Origin: Ampelocalamus luodianensis
Taxonomy: Eukaryota > Streptophyta > Magnoliopsida > Poales > Poaceae
Direction: 5' to 3'
Assembly (NCBI GenBank): GCA_036346255.1
Contig: CM070638.1
Location: 38,936,394-39,000,393 of the forward strand
Length of the DNA: 64,000 bases
The position numbers and the translations under genes are program-made. Positions 47,801 through 57,271 of this stretch are shown here, one piece after another (position 1 is the first letter of the stretch; each line of letters begins with the position of its first letter). The notes beneath the pieces are model-generated. The model had not been told where the DNA came from. It worked only from the letters and a program-made list of their open reading frames with translations, and searched no databases.

Positions 47801-48901
47801 CTCACCGAGAGAAGAATTGAGCTGGAGCTCGCCGGAAAAGATGTGGCGGCGGTGGAGGCGGATTCGGCCGGAGTTGGAGAAGAAAGCCCGTGCGGAGCTC
47901 CTCGGTGATGAAAACTCCGAATTGATGGAGGGGTTGAGCTCCACGTGGTGCAAGGCACGCCGTGACGCGGTCGAGGTTGGCAGGAGACCACCGGAGTAGC
48001 CGGAACGCTCGGAGGCGGCGCAACGACGCTCTCGGCTCCAGGAGCTCAGTGGAGAAGAAAGGCAGCGGAGGAGAAAGAAACCGGGGTAGGTGGAGCCCTC
48101 GACAGCTTAAGAAGAGGAGGGCGGGGGCAGCGAGGTGGAGGCGGTAGGGCGGCGAGGTGACCGGCGTGACGACGTGGCGGCACGCATGCGCCAGGGCGGT
48201 GAAGAGCGCGCGAGAGAGAAGCGCGGGAGTGGTGGCGCGGCGCCAGCGCGCCAGCGTGGAGAGAGGGTGCTGCTAGTGGGACCGGGCTGTCAGCGAGAGA
48301 GAGAGAGAGAGCGACTCGGGCGAGGCGGTGCGGTCGGACCAGAAGCGAAAATGGTCCGGTCGGAGTTTAAGTCGGGCTCGGGTTCGAACCCGATGAATAG
48401 TGTTTACAGATTAGATTTTTAAAAGGCTGAGATAATTTGAGAAATTTTTAGAGGTAGCTCCAGAGCTCCAAAAATTCTGAAATTTTTATGGAAGCTTACT
48501 GGGACAGAGGACAACCTTGTGTAATTTTTCCAGGAATTTGCATGCACTAGATTTCTTCCAAAAAAATTCACAAGCTTCTGTCCTAAGGTTTGACCAGACT
48601 TTTGAACTAGTTTGACTTGGCCTTTTGAATTAGCAAACAAAATCTAAAAATTGTGAAATTTTTCAGAGAGGTAACTAGGATGATCAGGATGATAGGAAAA
48701 ATATTCCTAGAGGATGATCACAAGTTTAAGGTCAAGGATTTTGTTGACAACAACTTCCATTCACAAGAATAAATTCTAGAAAATGGAATTTGCTAGGGAA
48801 AAATGTAGAAACTTACAAATGATTCCATGAGGCATCAAAAGTTTTTATTTCTCCTCATAATTTTACATTTGAAACACAGATCCTAACTTAGGGTTGTTAC
48901 A
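44862..48901 (-). repeat. Element F 5' LTR (right copy)
   Basis: It matches 31590-35630 over its length. Differences are mostly small indels, several in the GC-rich core (about 47360-48390) and the GA run near 48297. The PBS lies at its left edge. The paired ORFs in the GC core mirror those of the other LTR only because the LTRs are copies. Confidence 0.95.
45267..46451 (-). other. Candidate GC-AG intron with hairpin array in F 5' LTR
   Basis: The minus strand reads CCAG|GCAAGCAG (GC at 46451-46450) and TTTTTGTTGTAG|AGGAAG (AG at 45268-45267), 1185 bp apart. Hairpins match the left LTR, and ACGAATC/GATTCGT at 45556-45572 is intact here but broken in the left copy. Confidence 0.42.
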
Positions 48902-48906
48902 GTTAG

Positions 48907-49020
48907 GCCTTATTTTCTTTTTAAATATCCACTTACATCCAATAGGTTTGCACTCGCTAGGACGATAAGTGATCTCCCAAGTCTCTCTATGATGGAATCC
49001 ATTTTGCTATGGATTACCTC
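48907..49020 (-). pseudogene. Element E reverse transcriptase, 5' part
   Basis: The minus strand reads SECKPIGCKWIFKKK just before the F target site and joins in frame with KARLVVKGYTQ at 31560. This is the first conserved Copia RT block. Upstream (49020-49800) is the linker between integrase and RT, broken by stops, with only weak protein traces such as a decayed 'NRVF' region. Confidence 0.88.
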
Positions 49021-49817
49021 TTTCCAATACTCAACATCAGGTAATGCATAATCCTATGAAAGAGTGTTTGGCACATCATCTATAAGGTATACAATAAAAT
49101 CTTCGCGAAAAGTTTTCTCAACACTTTATCAGTGTTTCCTACGAGGAGCTTCTTTGACTAAATTGTTATCTTCCTTAGAAATATCGCAAAGTAGTGATAT
49201 ATCACTCATTGGTTCAGAGATGGTGGAAGGTTCAAAATTACTATTATTCATAGTTTGATTATCCTCAGTTCTAGAAGTAATGCCTGCAGTTCTTATAGGA
49301 TAAATATCTTAAAAAATGAAGCATCTCTGGACTCTATTATTGTATTAAAAATAATATCAGGAGTTTGGATTTTACTACTAAAAATATATAGGTTGTGCTG
49401 TTATGAACATATCCTAGTAAGACACAATTGATTATTTTAGGTCAAAGCTTTCTCTTTTTCTCCAATGGTATATTGACTTTTACCAAATACCCCTAAGTTC
49501 GCAGAAAATTAACATTGGGTTTTCTCCCATTCCATTCCTCGTACGGAGTAATCTCACACTTTTAGTGATTACTTTGTTTAGAACGAAAGTTGATGTTAAT
49601 ATAGCTTCGCCCACCACATCTTAGGCATACTGACACTCTCTAACATGGCATTCACCAAGTCTGTTAGTGTCCGATTTTTCCTCTCAACCACCCTGTTTGA
49701 TTAGGGTGAATATGGTGGTGTAACCTTATGAACTATGCCATGTTCAGAACAGAATTGGGAGAATTCATGAAAGATGTACTCTCCTACACGATCATACCTT
49801 AGTCTTTTAATTTTCTT

Positions 49818-50249
49818 TTATAGTTGGTTCTCAACATCGACCTTATAAATTTTAAAGTAATTTAAAGCTTCATCTTTCATTTTCAGTAGATACGCATAAT
49901 AATATTGTGATCCATCATCAATAAGAGTTAGAAAATATCTTTTGTCACCTTTTGTCAACAATCCATTCATCTCACACATATCGGAATGGACAAGATCCAA
50001 AGGTGTCAAGTTCTTTTCCTCGTGTAACCCCTTAAAGTGTTTTTGAGGTTGTTTTGCTTGCACACAAGTTTGACATTTTGATCCTTTGACATTTTCACAT
50101 TTTGGAATTAAATCTAATCTGGACATTCGAGCAATACTATCAAAACCAATATGACAAAAACGAGAATACCATATGTTGGCCTCACATTTATTCAAACCAA
50201 TTGCAATATTCAGATTATAACAATACTCTAAAGTACTAATGCGGAACAA
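49818..50249 (-). pseudogene. Element E integrase, N-terminal and core
   Basis: The 143-residue open frame contains the zinc-binding region (WYSRFCHIGFDSIARMSRLD, then KGSKCQTCVQAKQPQKHF), in which the first His of the usual WH...H...C..C pattern is Tyr. The catalytic core start is TPLDLVHSDMCEMNGLLTKG with the first Asp, followed by YFLTLIDDGSQYYYAYLL. The frame stops before the third catalytic residue. It would insert the cDNA and is now a pseudogene. Confidence 0.9.
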
Positions 50250-50259
50250 ACCTCCGCTC

Positions 50260-50897
50260 TCATAGCCTTTGATTTTTCATGCCATATCTTTTCTCTAACA
50301 TTTGCATTGATCTGATTGTTCTGACTGGTCGTGCTTGGTGCATCTTTTGCTCTTGCATTTTCTTCCACATCAAGGGCAACAATGAGATCCTCAATATATC
50401 TCTTCCCTCTTGTGTTTTAAGCCAGTGGAAAAATCCCTCCATAAAGCAGGGAGTTTGGCAACAATAACCGCAACCACAAACTTAGGAGGCAGAACACAAC
50501 CCAAATGCGCAATTTCTCTGACCAGTAGCTGAAGCTCATGAGCTTGTGCAACTATCGACTTAGCATCGTCCATGCTGTAGTCGAAGAACTGCTCGCACAT
50601 GTAGATCCAATGACCAGCCTCAGCTTCGACATATTTATGCTCTAGTGCATCCCATAACTCTGTGGCAGACTTGAAGTTCATGTACACATCATAGAGTTGG
50701 TCGGTCAGTATGCATCCAAGGGTTGTATTATTATATGTGTCAAATCGTATGGTCTGTTCAATCGTAAATGGATACTATGGGTGGATCACCCACCACAACC
50801 CCAAAGACATGAACCAAAACTTGACCCTTGTCTACCATCTACGAAAGTTCTCGCTAGAAAATCTCTCAGGTTTCATTGCATTAGAAGCACCACCCAT
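50260..50897 (-). pseudogene. Element E gag, with stops
   Basis: I place the start at ATG 50897, giving MGGASNAMKPERFSSENFRR, which is close to the PBS and typical for this gag group. In-frame stops occur at the WxTR position and after 'VIHP'. The open segment 50391-50687 contains MNFKSATELWDALEHKYVEA, the UBN2/Copia gag hallmark, and VLPPKFVVAVIVAKLPALWR. The C-terminal part (50260-50442) is basic. No zinc knuckle can be read. The protein would form the particle shell. Confidence 0.88.
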
Positions 50898-50920
50898 TGA
50901 TGAATCACAAAAATGTTCTC

Positions 50921-50935
50921 AATAAGGTTTCTGGA
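50921..50935 (-). other. Element E primer-binding position, complementary to its own LTR
   Basis: One base after the LTR end (CCAACA on the minus strand) the sequence is TCCAGAAACCTTATT, not the initiator-Met form. Its perfect 15-nt complement lies inside the LTR at 51205-51219. See findings for the self-priming idea. Confidence 0.5.
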
Positions 50936-51614
50936 TTGTTGGAAATGTGGACAACATTTTAATTCCATATTTTATTATGAGGCAAAGATTACTTAAAACT
51001 ACATATGCAAAAATGATACTAACAGCAGGCAACTCATTGCACTTCTAAACATACTCAATAACAAGTTTATAATAGAATATACTATACGACCAACTTACAG
51101 TAGGGCTTGACGAAGAACAGAAAGCAGCGTAGACTTGAAGTAGTGGTCGAAGCAATGTAGATCGTAGATGATGCAGCGCAGCGAGCGGTCGCGTAGATGC
51201 CCTGTCCAGAAACCTTATTGCTGCTCTGTGCAGGTGAACTCTGCGACACTGGTTCAGAGATATCCGCTCACCCTTCTTCCCGGTACACGCCGAGGAGAAG
51301 GAATGGTTTGGTTCAAAATAGCACAACTCTCCAGCCAGTAGAACAGAGAAGAAGGAGAAGGAAGAATGGAAGTGATTGATCTAATCGCATATCTAGGCAT
51401 CTAAAGATATTTTGAAGGGTCGAGTCAATTACTCTCTAGTAACTGCTCAATAAAGTACACATTAAAACATTGGTAACTACTAATTCAAAACCAATTAATC
51501 ATCATTTAACCAGTGTTTATTGATCCTTATTACACACTGGTTTACAGCTTCAACCATTGGTCTATAGCTTCAACCATATTATTTGGACCACTGTGTTTTG
51601 ACCACTTTATTTTG

Positions 51615-51881
51615 ACCACAGTGTTCCGACCACACTCTCTTAGAGTGATCCGAAGAAATCTCCAAGGGAGCTCCAAGAGGATCTCCAGAAGAAGTCCAAG
51701 GAGACCACAATGTTCTGACCACACTCTCTTGGAGTGATCTGAAGAGATCTCCAAGGAAGGTCCAAGAGGATCTCCCGAAGAGGTCTAAGGGGACCACAGT
51801 GTTATGACCACACTCTCTTGGAGTGATCCGAATAGATATCTAAGGTAGGTCCAAGAGGATCTCCCTAAGTGGTCCAACGGT
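51615..51881. repeat. Three-copy 89-bp tandem repeat
   Basis: Units start at 51615, 51704 and 51793, each beginning ACCACA..TGTT and containing CACACTCTCTT.GAGTGAT and CCAAGAGGATCTCC. The units differ by point changes and no indels. ORFs across it are by-products of the repeat. Confidence 0.92.
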
Positions 51882-53640
51882 GGTCTAAGGAATAACTCTC
51901 ACTGGTCATATGACTTCGACCACATTGTAAAAGAAAGAGAAATACACGGTCATCAAAAGAAAGGTGGACTAGGTTCACGACACGTTCGCGGTCGTGCATT
52001 GCAAGTCACAAGTCCGCGATTGCCACATGAATAAATGCGCGCGCGTGTATGTGCGTGTGTGTGACTTTAGCTATAATCCTCCTCATATCACGCCATGACA
52101 TGTGTCACACATATCAAGAGGTGGCAAGGACTCCACCTTACAAATTGTTCTCCAGCCACTTGGCTAGGCAATATGGGACTAAACCATGCGTGCTTTGGAA
52201 TTTTAAGAATGAATGTAGTGGTGCAAGTGGGGCGGGCTATGAACAGCCCGCACCCACCCCGCACTGGCTGCTCATGATTTGCGACTGATAGCAAACCACA
52301 ATGCGACGATGCTAAATGTTGGTGGGCTTTGGCGACTGCCCGCAAGGCCTCTGCATGTGTGCTAATCGTTCGATGAACTGCATGTATACTGCTGTCCATG
52401 CATGTATACTGTTGTCCATGCTGCCTCTATATTGCTGCATGTATACTGCTGTCCATTGATAATGATGATATAATCATGCATACTGTAGATTGATAAGCAT
52501 AAGTCAACCAGTTAAACATTCTCTGTCAAGTTAGGACATACAAAAGCACTCTAGGACTTGAGTTTTGATTAACATTATGAACACTATTGATCTTGCCACA
52601 TCTAACCATATCTCAATATGATACTCCACTCTGGATGTCAATCAAAGATACATCATCCAAAACAGACCATGTCCAACTGTTTAACAGCAAAATCAAAATT
52701 GGCTCAAAATGGACCAAAATCATCATTTGGTGGTGACATGGTTCCAACACTGCCAAACATTCCCTCGGCCACTATCTGAAATGCATTGTCTGAATGATCT
52801 ACCTCATTTGATGAACCAACAGGGACAGGCTGCAAAAATAATTTTTTTGATTGCATCATTACATAATGTTTGTAAATACTATGAGAATTGAGGAACAAAA
52901 ACTGATTAGTATGGTACAATGAGGTAGTACTAGATGGCAAAGTGCTCCCAGCAGCAGCATTGGATATTCACCCAAACAAAACAAGGCATACTCAATAAGT
53001 CAACCACCAGGGCACTAGGTAAAGCAATAGCAGTGAACAATTTTAGCACTGATGCAAATATGAATACAAGATAAGAGTAATCTGGCAATCTGGTGAGCTC
53101 AACTCCAAAACATGTACCTTCGATTTAGAGACAGTTTTCACATTAAAATTGCTTCTCCACATTTGCATCATCTTTTCATGGATAGTGGTAGAACAAATCT
53201 TGCATCCTAGCTGGGTAGAAAACAACAATTTAGTTGTGCACTTCATTGATCATTTTTTTAAAAAGAACTATTTTAGGAGGGACAAGCAATTATCATTTCT
53301 CCTATCACAAAGCTCCCCTGCTTCAACACGTCCGCGACCATTGAAATTTTCAATTAGCACCACCTAATAGATTAAAGCCAAATTTGAAAACACTATACCT
53401 CCTTATTCCAAGAAATGATTCTTTAGTAATAAAGGTAATATGCAAATTAATCACCTAACATTATGAAAAGTAGATTACCTCTATTAAGTATTATAAGAAG
53501 GGGATTACCTGAAGTAATAAATTAAAGGAGATCATGCGAAGTTATAAATTAAAGGAGATTATCACCATCTAGAATATCACTTGTTGTGTTGCCATTATCA
53601 TTTGAAACAATGAAAATGAATCAATATGCAATTACATTAA
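51882..53640. other. Non-coding stretch between E and the hAT fossil
   Basis: It holds a 20-bp repeat (gcatgtatactgctgtccat at 52380, 52400 and 52437) and a GC hairpin with arms GCGGGCT and AGCCCGC (52232-52251). A possible exon at 52704-52829 is described separately. Otherwise I see nothing. The left end of the hAT element may lie here but I cannot fix it. Confidence 0.5.
52704..52829 (-). other. Possible terminal exon, low support
   Basis: The minus strand has TTATTTTTGCAG directly before an open 41-codon stretch starting PVPVGSSNEV and ending NDDFGPF and a stop. The acceptor is good and the frame clean, but I recognise no family and no partner exon. It may be a 3' exon linked to the hAT gene or a chance ORF. 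Confidence 0.22.
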
Positions 53641-53648
53641 AAAAGTAT

Positions 53649-54903
53649 TTAGCATAACATAACATTGAAAAGAGTACATGTACCATCTGCTCTTATCCAA
53701 TCTTGGAGACAAATAAGAGCTTCAACAGTTTCGCTGGTCAGCCTACTCCTATAGTCACTCATAACCCTCTCTCCAATAGAAAATACAGACTTTGATGGCA
53801 CTGTAGATGTAGGGGCTGCCAACAAATCATGCGCCAAGCGAGCAAGTGCAGGATACTTGGTGGAAAACATCATCTAATATTGTAAGATGTCAAAATCAAC
53901 TGTTATGGGAACAGTTTCTTCTTCCAAGTATTTGTCAAGCTCACTTACTCTATTCCTTTGTTGTGCATTGAGATGTTTCCCCCAATCAGCCCATGGGTTA
54001 CTTTCATCATTAATTATCTCAGCATTACTGCCTTCTTGTGCATTCCCAATAGTTGAATCTTCTATTTGTGAGGAATACTCATCAAAGAGTTTTCTAATTG
54101 CCCTCTTCACTTTGGAAAGGTATCCATATGCTCTATCCCTAAATCCAAGGCTCAAGCGATACTCAAGAAAACCCAACTTGAACCTAGGATCAAGAACAAT
54201 CGGAACACATTTTCAAGAATGATAGGTCCCAATATTTCTAAAATTTCTGCTTTATTTCATCCACCATACATGCAAGGACAATGTCTGGATTCAAGGACTC
54301 CCTTTCCAACATTTTCTCCACTTCCCAAATCCCATGGAAGTAGCAGCTCGCAGTAGGGTATTTTGAACATGAAACTACTAGAGTGACATCATAGAATACC
54401 TTCAACATGTTGCATAGTTTCTCTGCCATTGTCCATTCTTCAATTGAAGGCATATTATGTATTGAGTGTCCTCCCGTGCCAAAGCTTCAAATGCCCTCCT
54501 ATACTGCAAGCTGAATTAAGCATGAGATAAGTTGAATTCCAACGAGTAGATACATCAAGGTGGGCGCTTCTCATATGATATGCCCACTTGCTCAATCATC
54601 TCTTCAAACCTTTGCTTGCGAGCTTGTGAGCTCTTGACATATTTTACGCTGCCCCTGATACTACTAGTAGCACCACTCATGGCCTTAAACCCTTCTTGAA
54701 CAATAAGATTGAAGACATGCGCAGCACAACGGCCATGAAATAGTTTACCTTTGCAAGGTAGCAAATTTGTTGCAACAATATTCTCTTGCAAAGTACTCAC
54801 CATAGAGTCATTTACTGATGCATTGTCTAACGTGATACTGAAGAGCTTATCTTTTACTTGCCAATCTTGGATGCTCTTCAATATTGCATAAACATAGTTC
54901 TAC
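53649..54903 (-). pseudogene. hAT transposase, middle and C-terminal parts
   Basis: Segment 54555-54881 reads LFSITLDNASVNDSMV, carrying a catalytic-region Asp, and LPCKGKLFHGRCAAHVFNLI, both hAT hallmarks. Segment 54238-54453 has MPSIEEWTMAEKLCNMLKVF and TASCYFHGIWEVEKML. Segment 53874-54176 is the charged linker with KVKRAIRKLFDEY. Segment 53649-53873 is the hAT dimerisation domain: YPALARLAHDLLAAPTSTVP, FSIGERVMSDYRSRLT and VEALICLQDWIR. Frame changes separate all of them. A GT donor-like site follows 'IRADG'. The protein would cut and paste the element. Confidence 0.9.
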
Positions 54904-54904
54904 C

Positions 54905-54912
54905 ATTGTGTG
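54905..54912. repeat. 8-bp target site duplication of J, left copy (ATTGTGTG)
   Basis: It is identical to 56708-56715. Eight bases is the hAT hallmark. Confidence 0.93.
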
Positions 54913-56707
54913 CAGTGGCGGACGCACCACCGATGCGCGCAGGGGCGAGCGCACCGGCTCTATCCGCCACGCCCCTAGAACCCCCGCTGCCACTGTCTCC
55001 TCCGCCGGGTCACCAGGTGCACAAAGCACCGGCTGGTGCAGTGGCGCCATGAAGGAAGGAAGGGGAGCAGCGAAGCTTTTTGAAGAAGAAAGAACTCTGG
55101 AACTGGAAGACGGAAGACAATAAGCAACTCATTGGGTCGTTTGGGCCACATTCATTCCATAATCCAATAACGTAGAGCCCATTTTCGCACTCCCAAGTCC
55201 CTAACTCCCCACTCCCCAAATCCCCATTCTAGAATTCCCCATCTCCACTCCCCCCAAATCCCTAATTCTATCCCACCTGGGCAGCTGAGCACGCGTAGGC
55301 GCACGGCCGACGGTGACGGCGGGGGCAATGCGGCGAACTAGGGCCTGGGGGCGAGCGCGGCCGGGGGCCTGCCGCGAGCGCGAGGGGTGAGCCTCGGTGC
55401 GCCTGCCGCGTAGGCCCTAGGCAGTTGGGACTTGGAACTTGGGGGCTTGGGGCCGGCCGCTAGCCGGGGGTGAGCGCGAGCGGAGGCGTGTGAGGCTGAG
55501 GCAGTCGGGCGCCGGGGCGCGTGAGGAAGAGATTGAGTTGTTGTCCAGTTGAGGTGTTGAGGAGACTGAGGATTGAGGAACAGAGGAAGATGCAGTTCCC
55601 TTGCATTTCGTCCCGTGTCCTCTCGGTCTCGCCGCTCTGCTTCGATTCGTGTGCGTATAGACTGATGGTGTAGAAAAACATCGTACTGGTATGTTTTGTG
55701 ATGTGTTGTTCATCCTGTACCAATCATTCTAAACTGTTCATAGTTTTTAGTTGGGATGAAAGGAATAGTGTGATGCCGTGCACTTCCACCGTTACTTTGG
55801 CAAATTATTGCATCACTCCCTTAATTAATAGGCTTCCCTAACTGTAGATGCATTTGTAACTCTTTACGTCATGCAATGCAGTCATGACATGTTTATTTTC
55901 ATTAAATATTTAATTGTGCAGCTGGATATCGACTTAATTCAGTGTGACAAATAACATAAATTTTAAAGGTATCATTCTTAAGTGGTAGGCTTAAATGAAC
56001 CTTTAGTGTTCTTTTGGTTATTATATACTATCGTATCTGATCTTTCATCAAATTTTTTAAATGCTTTGTTTATAGAGAATATTGTATCGCTCAAAAGAAT
56101 TAATCGCTCTACGCACGATGATCTTAACCATATTAGCTTAACAAACTACTACTGCTAATTGTGCCACAGCAAACACCATATAAATAATTGCTAAATATCA
56201 TCTATTCAACTGGTGGGCGCAGCATGGTGCGCCTTACCATCTAGTAAGGAGTAAGAAGCAAGAGCAGTGCTGAGTTGTTGACAGCTGACTAGCTAAGGTA
56301 ATCACTAATCAGGTAAACCGTAAACTGGTAATTGGTAAACTTAAAATTGAAATGTTGAGATGATGTTGTGAGCTTGTGATGTTGTCTACTTGTCTAGTCT
56401 AGTTATATGTACTTAGTACTCATGGATTATATACAATTTATTATAGATTTATAAAAAGACGGACAAACAAACTTTGTATAGTTATTTATTCCGATTGATT
56501 TTAATCCAGATGATACCATTGCCGACTTGCGCAACAAAGTCTCTGATGAATGACTCAATGACTTGATGATGTGCTACACTGAGCGAGAGATATGATTTTA
56601 CCATATTAACTTTCTCCCAGTGGTGAATGCCCTCTATTTTTGTCCTGCGTACGCTACTGTTTTCTCCCATGAGCACCCCCTCTAGTTTTGTCCTGCGTAC
56701 GCCACTG
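54913..56707. mobile_element. J: non-autonomous hAT element inside hAT fossil K
   Basis: The ends are CAGTGGCGGACGCA and the inverted form of CAGTGGCGTACGCA (TGCGTACGCCACTG), 1795 bp apart, flanked by an exact 8-bp duplication. No transposase remains. A very GC-rich stretch (about 54930-55060 and 55260-55520) followed by AT-rich DNA looks like passenger sequence. The right end is duplicated: 'tcctgcgtacg.cactg' occurs near 56661 and again at the border. Confidence 0.88.
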
Positions 56708-56715
56708 ATTGTGTG

Positions 56716-57100
56716 GTGTCTCTACGAGAGTAAATCTTATTATCCTTTTTTGCATCTTCCATTTATTATCGATAAAATAACATGTGATGCACAAATAGCC
56801 CAATTTTTTATTAGATGACCACATATCTATTGTGAGAGACATCCTAGAAGTTGAGGCCATCCAAACCTCTAGTAGAGCTAACCTTTGTTGCTCATACGCA
56901 CTAATGCAATCGTCCTTGATGGTAGTTCTAGAAATAAATCTAAATAATGGATTTAGACTAGCCACGAAGCTCTTGAATCTAGGGTACTCAACTATGCTAA
57001 AAGGCAACTCATGCAAGACGATCAACTTCATAAGTTCTTACCGAGAGACTTTTTGGTCAAGTTTCCAATCTTTCAGAGCAGCAACATGAGGGATAACATG
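56716..57100 (-). pseudogene. hAT transposase, N-terminal part
   Basis: The minus strand has KLIVLHELPFSIVEYPRFKS, LFRFISRTTIKDDCISAYEQ and RMSLTIDMWSSNKKLGYLCI (with the DMW Asp of the catalytic core), then FIDNKWKMQKRIIRF. Just upstream WKLDQKVSR is followed by a TAA. Removing J and one TSD copy joins this to the segment ending near 54903, although the frame is broken there too. Together they give a near-complete hAT order. Confidence 0.9.
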
Positions 57101-57271
57101 AATGCTACGATTAACAAAATGAATGCTAATTATCTTGTTCGACTTCCACATGCTTAGAAGATCATCAAGCCAAATTAACAAACATATACACTAGAAGATC
57201 ATGAAGGCAAGTCAGCAAACATATACACTAGACTGTATCAGCATGGTGAGTTCAACTAGCAAGTTAGCAAA
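57101..57271. other. Short non-coding stretch between K and H
   Basis: It contains a local repeat ('acaaacatatacactagaagatcat' type, near 57178 and 57218). Nothing else is recognised. Confidence 0.5.

Larger units (their letters stand above)
31590..48901 (-). mobile_element. Element F: Ty3/Gypsy chromovirus (Tekay/Del-like), complete, interrupted by G
   Basis: This 17.3-kb insertion includes 4.4 kb of G. LTRs of 4041 and 4040 bp, a PBS beside the right LTR and a polypurine tract beside the left LTR give minus orientation. The gene order gag, protease, RT, RNase H, integrase, chromodomain-like tail is the Gypsy order. The LTRs are nearly identical over long runs, so the insertion is fairly recent. 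It is dead because G sits in RT and gag, protease and integrase carry frameshifts. The Tekay/Del assignment rests on the LTR size and the polyprotein tail and is inferred. Confidence 0.95.
48902..51400 (-). mobile_element. Element E: Ty1/Copia, 5' portion with gag, integrase, start of RT and LTR
   Basis: It continues E after F. On the minus strand it holds an LTR from about 50937 rightwards, a PBS-position sequence, gag (from 50897), integrase and the first RT codons (to 48907). The LTR start TGTTGGAAATGTGG is typical of plant Copia LTRs. The outer end of the LTR is not resolved, so the right limit is approximate. 48902-48906 is the second GTTAG. Confidence 0.85.
53649..57100 (-). mobile_element. 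K: fossil hAT transposon (RICESLEEPER-like)
   Basis: Five minus-strand segments in the correct order give most of a zinc-finger BED/RICESLEEPER-type hAT transposase, split by J. The N-terminal BED finger is absent, since the sequence loses similarity beyond about 57095, 170 bp before LTR H. Terminal inverted repeats and TSD are not identified. Confidence 0.85.

Noticed and set aside
51542..51797. Minus-strand ORFs of about 70 codons with repeated 'FLRITLREC'-like peptides
   Set aside because: They are translations of the 89-bp tandem repeat, with no protein family match.
54913..56707. J as a CACTA element, because its ends begin CAGTGG
   Set aside because: The duplication is 8 bp (CACTA makes 3 bp) and the ends lack CACTA, so hAT fits.
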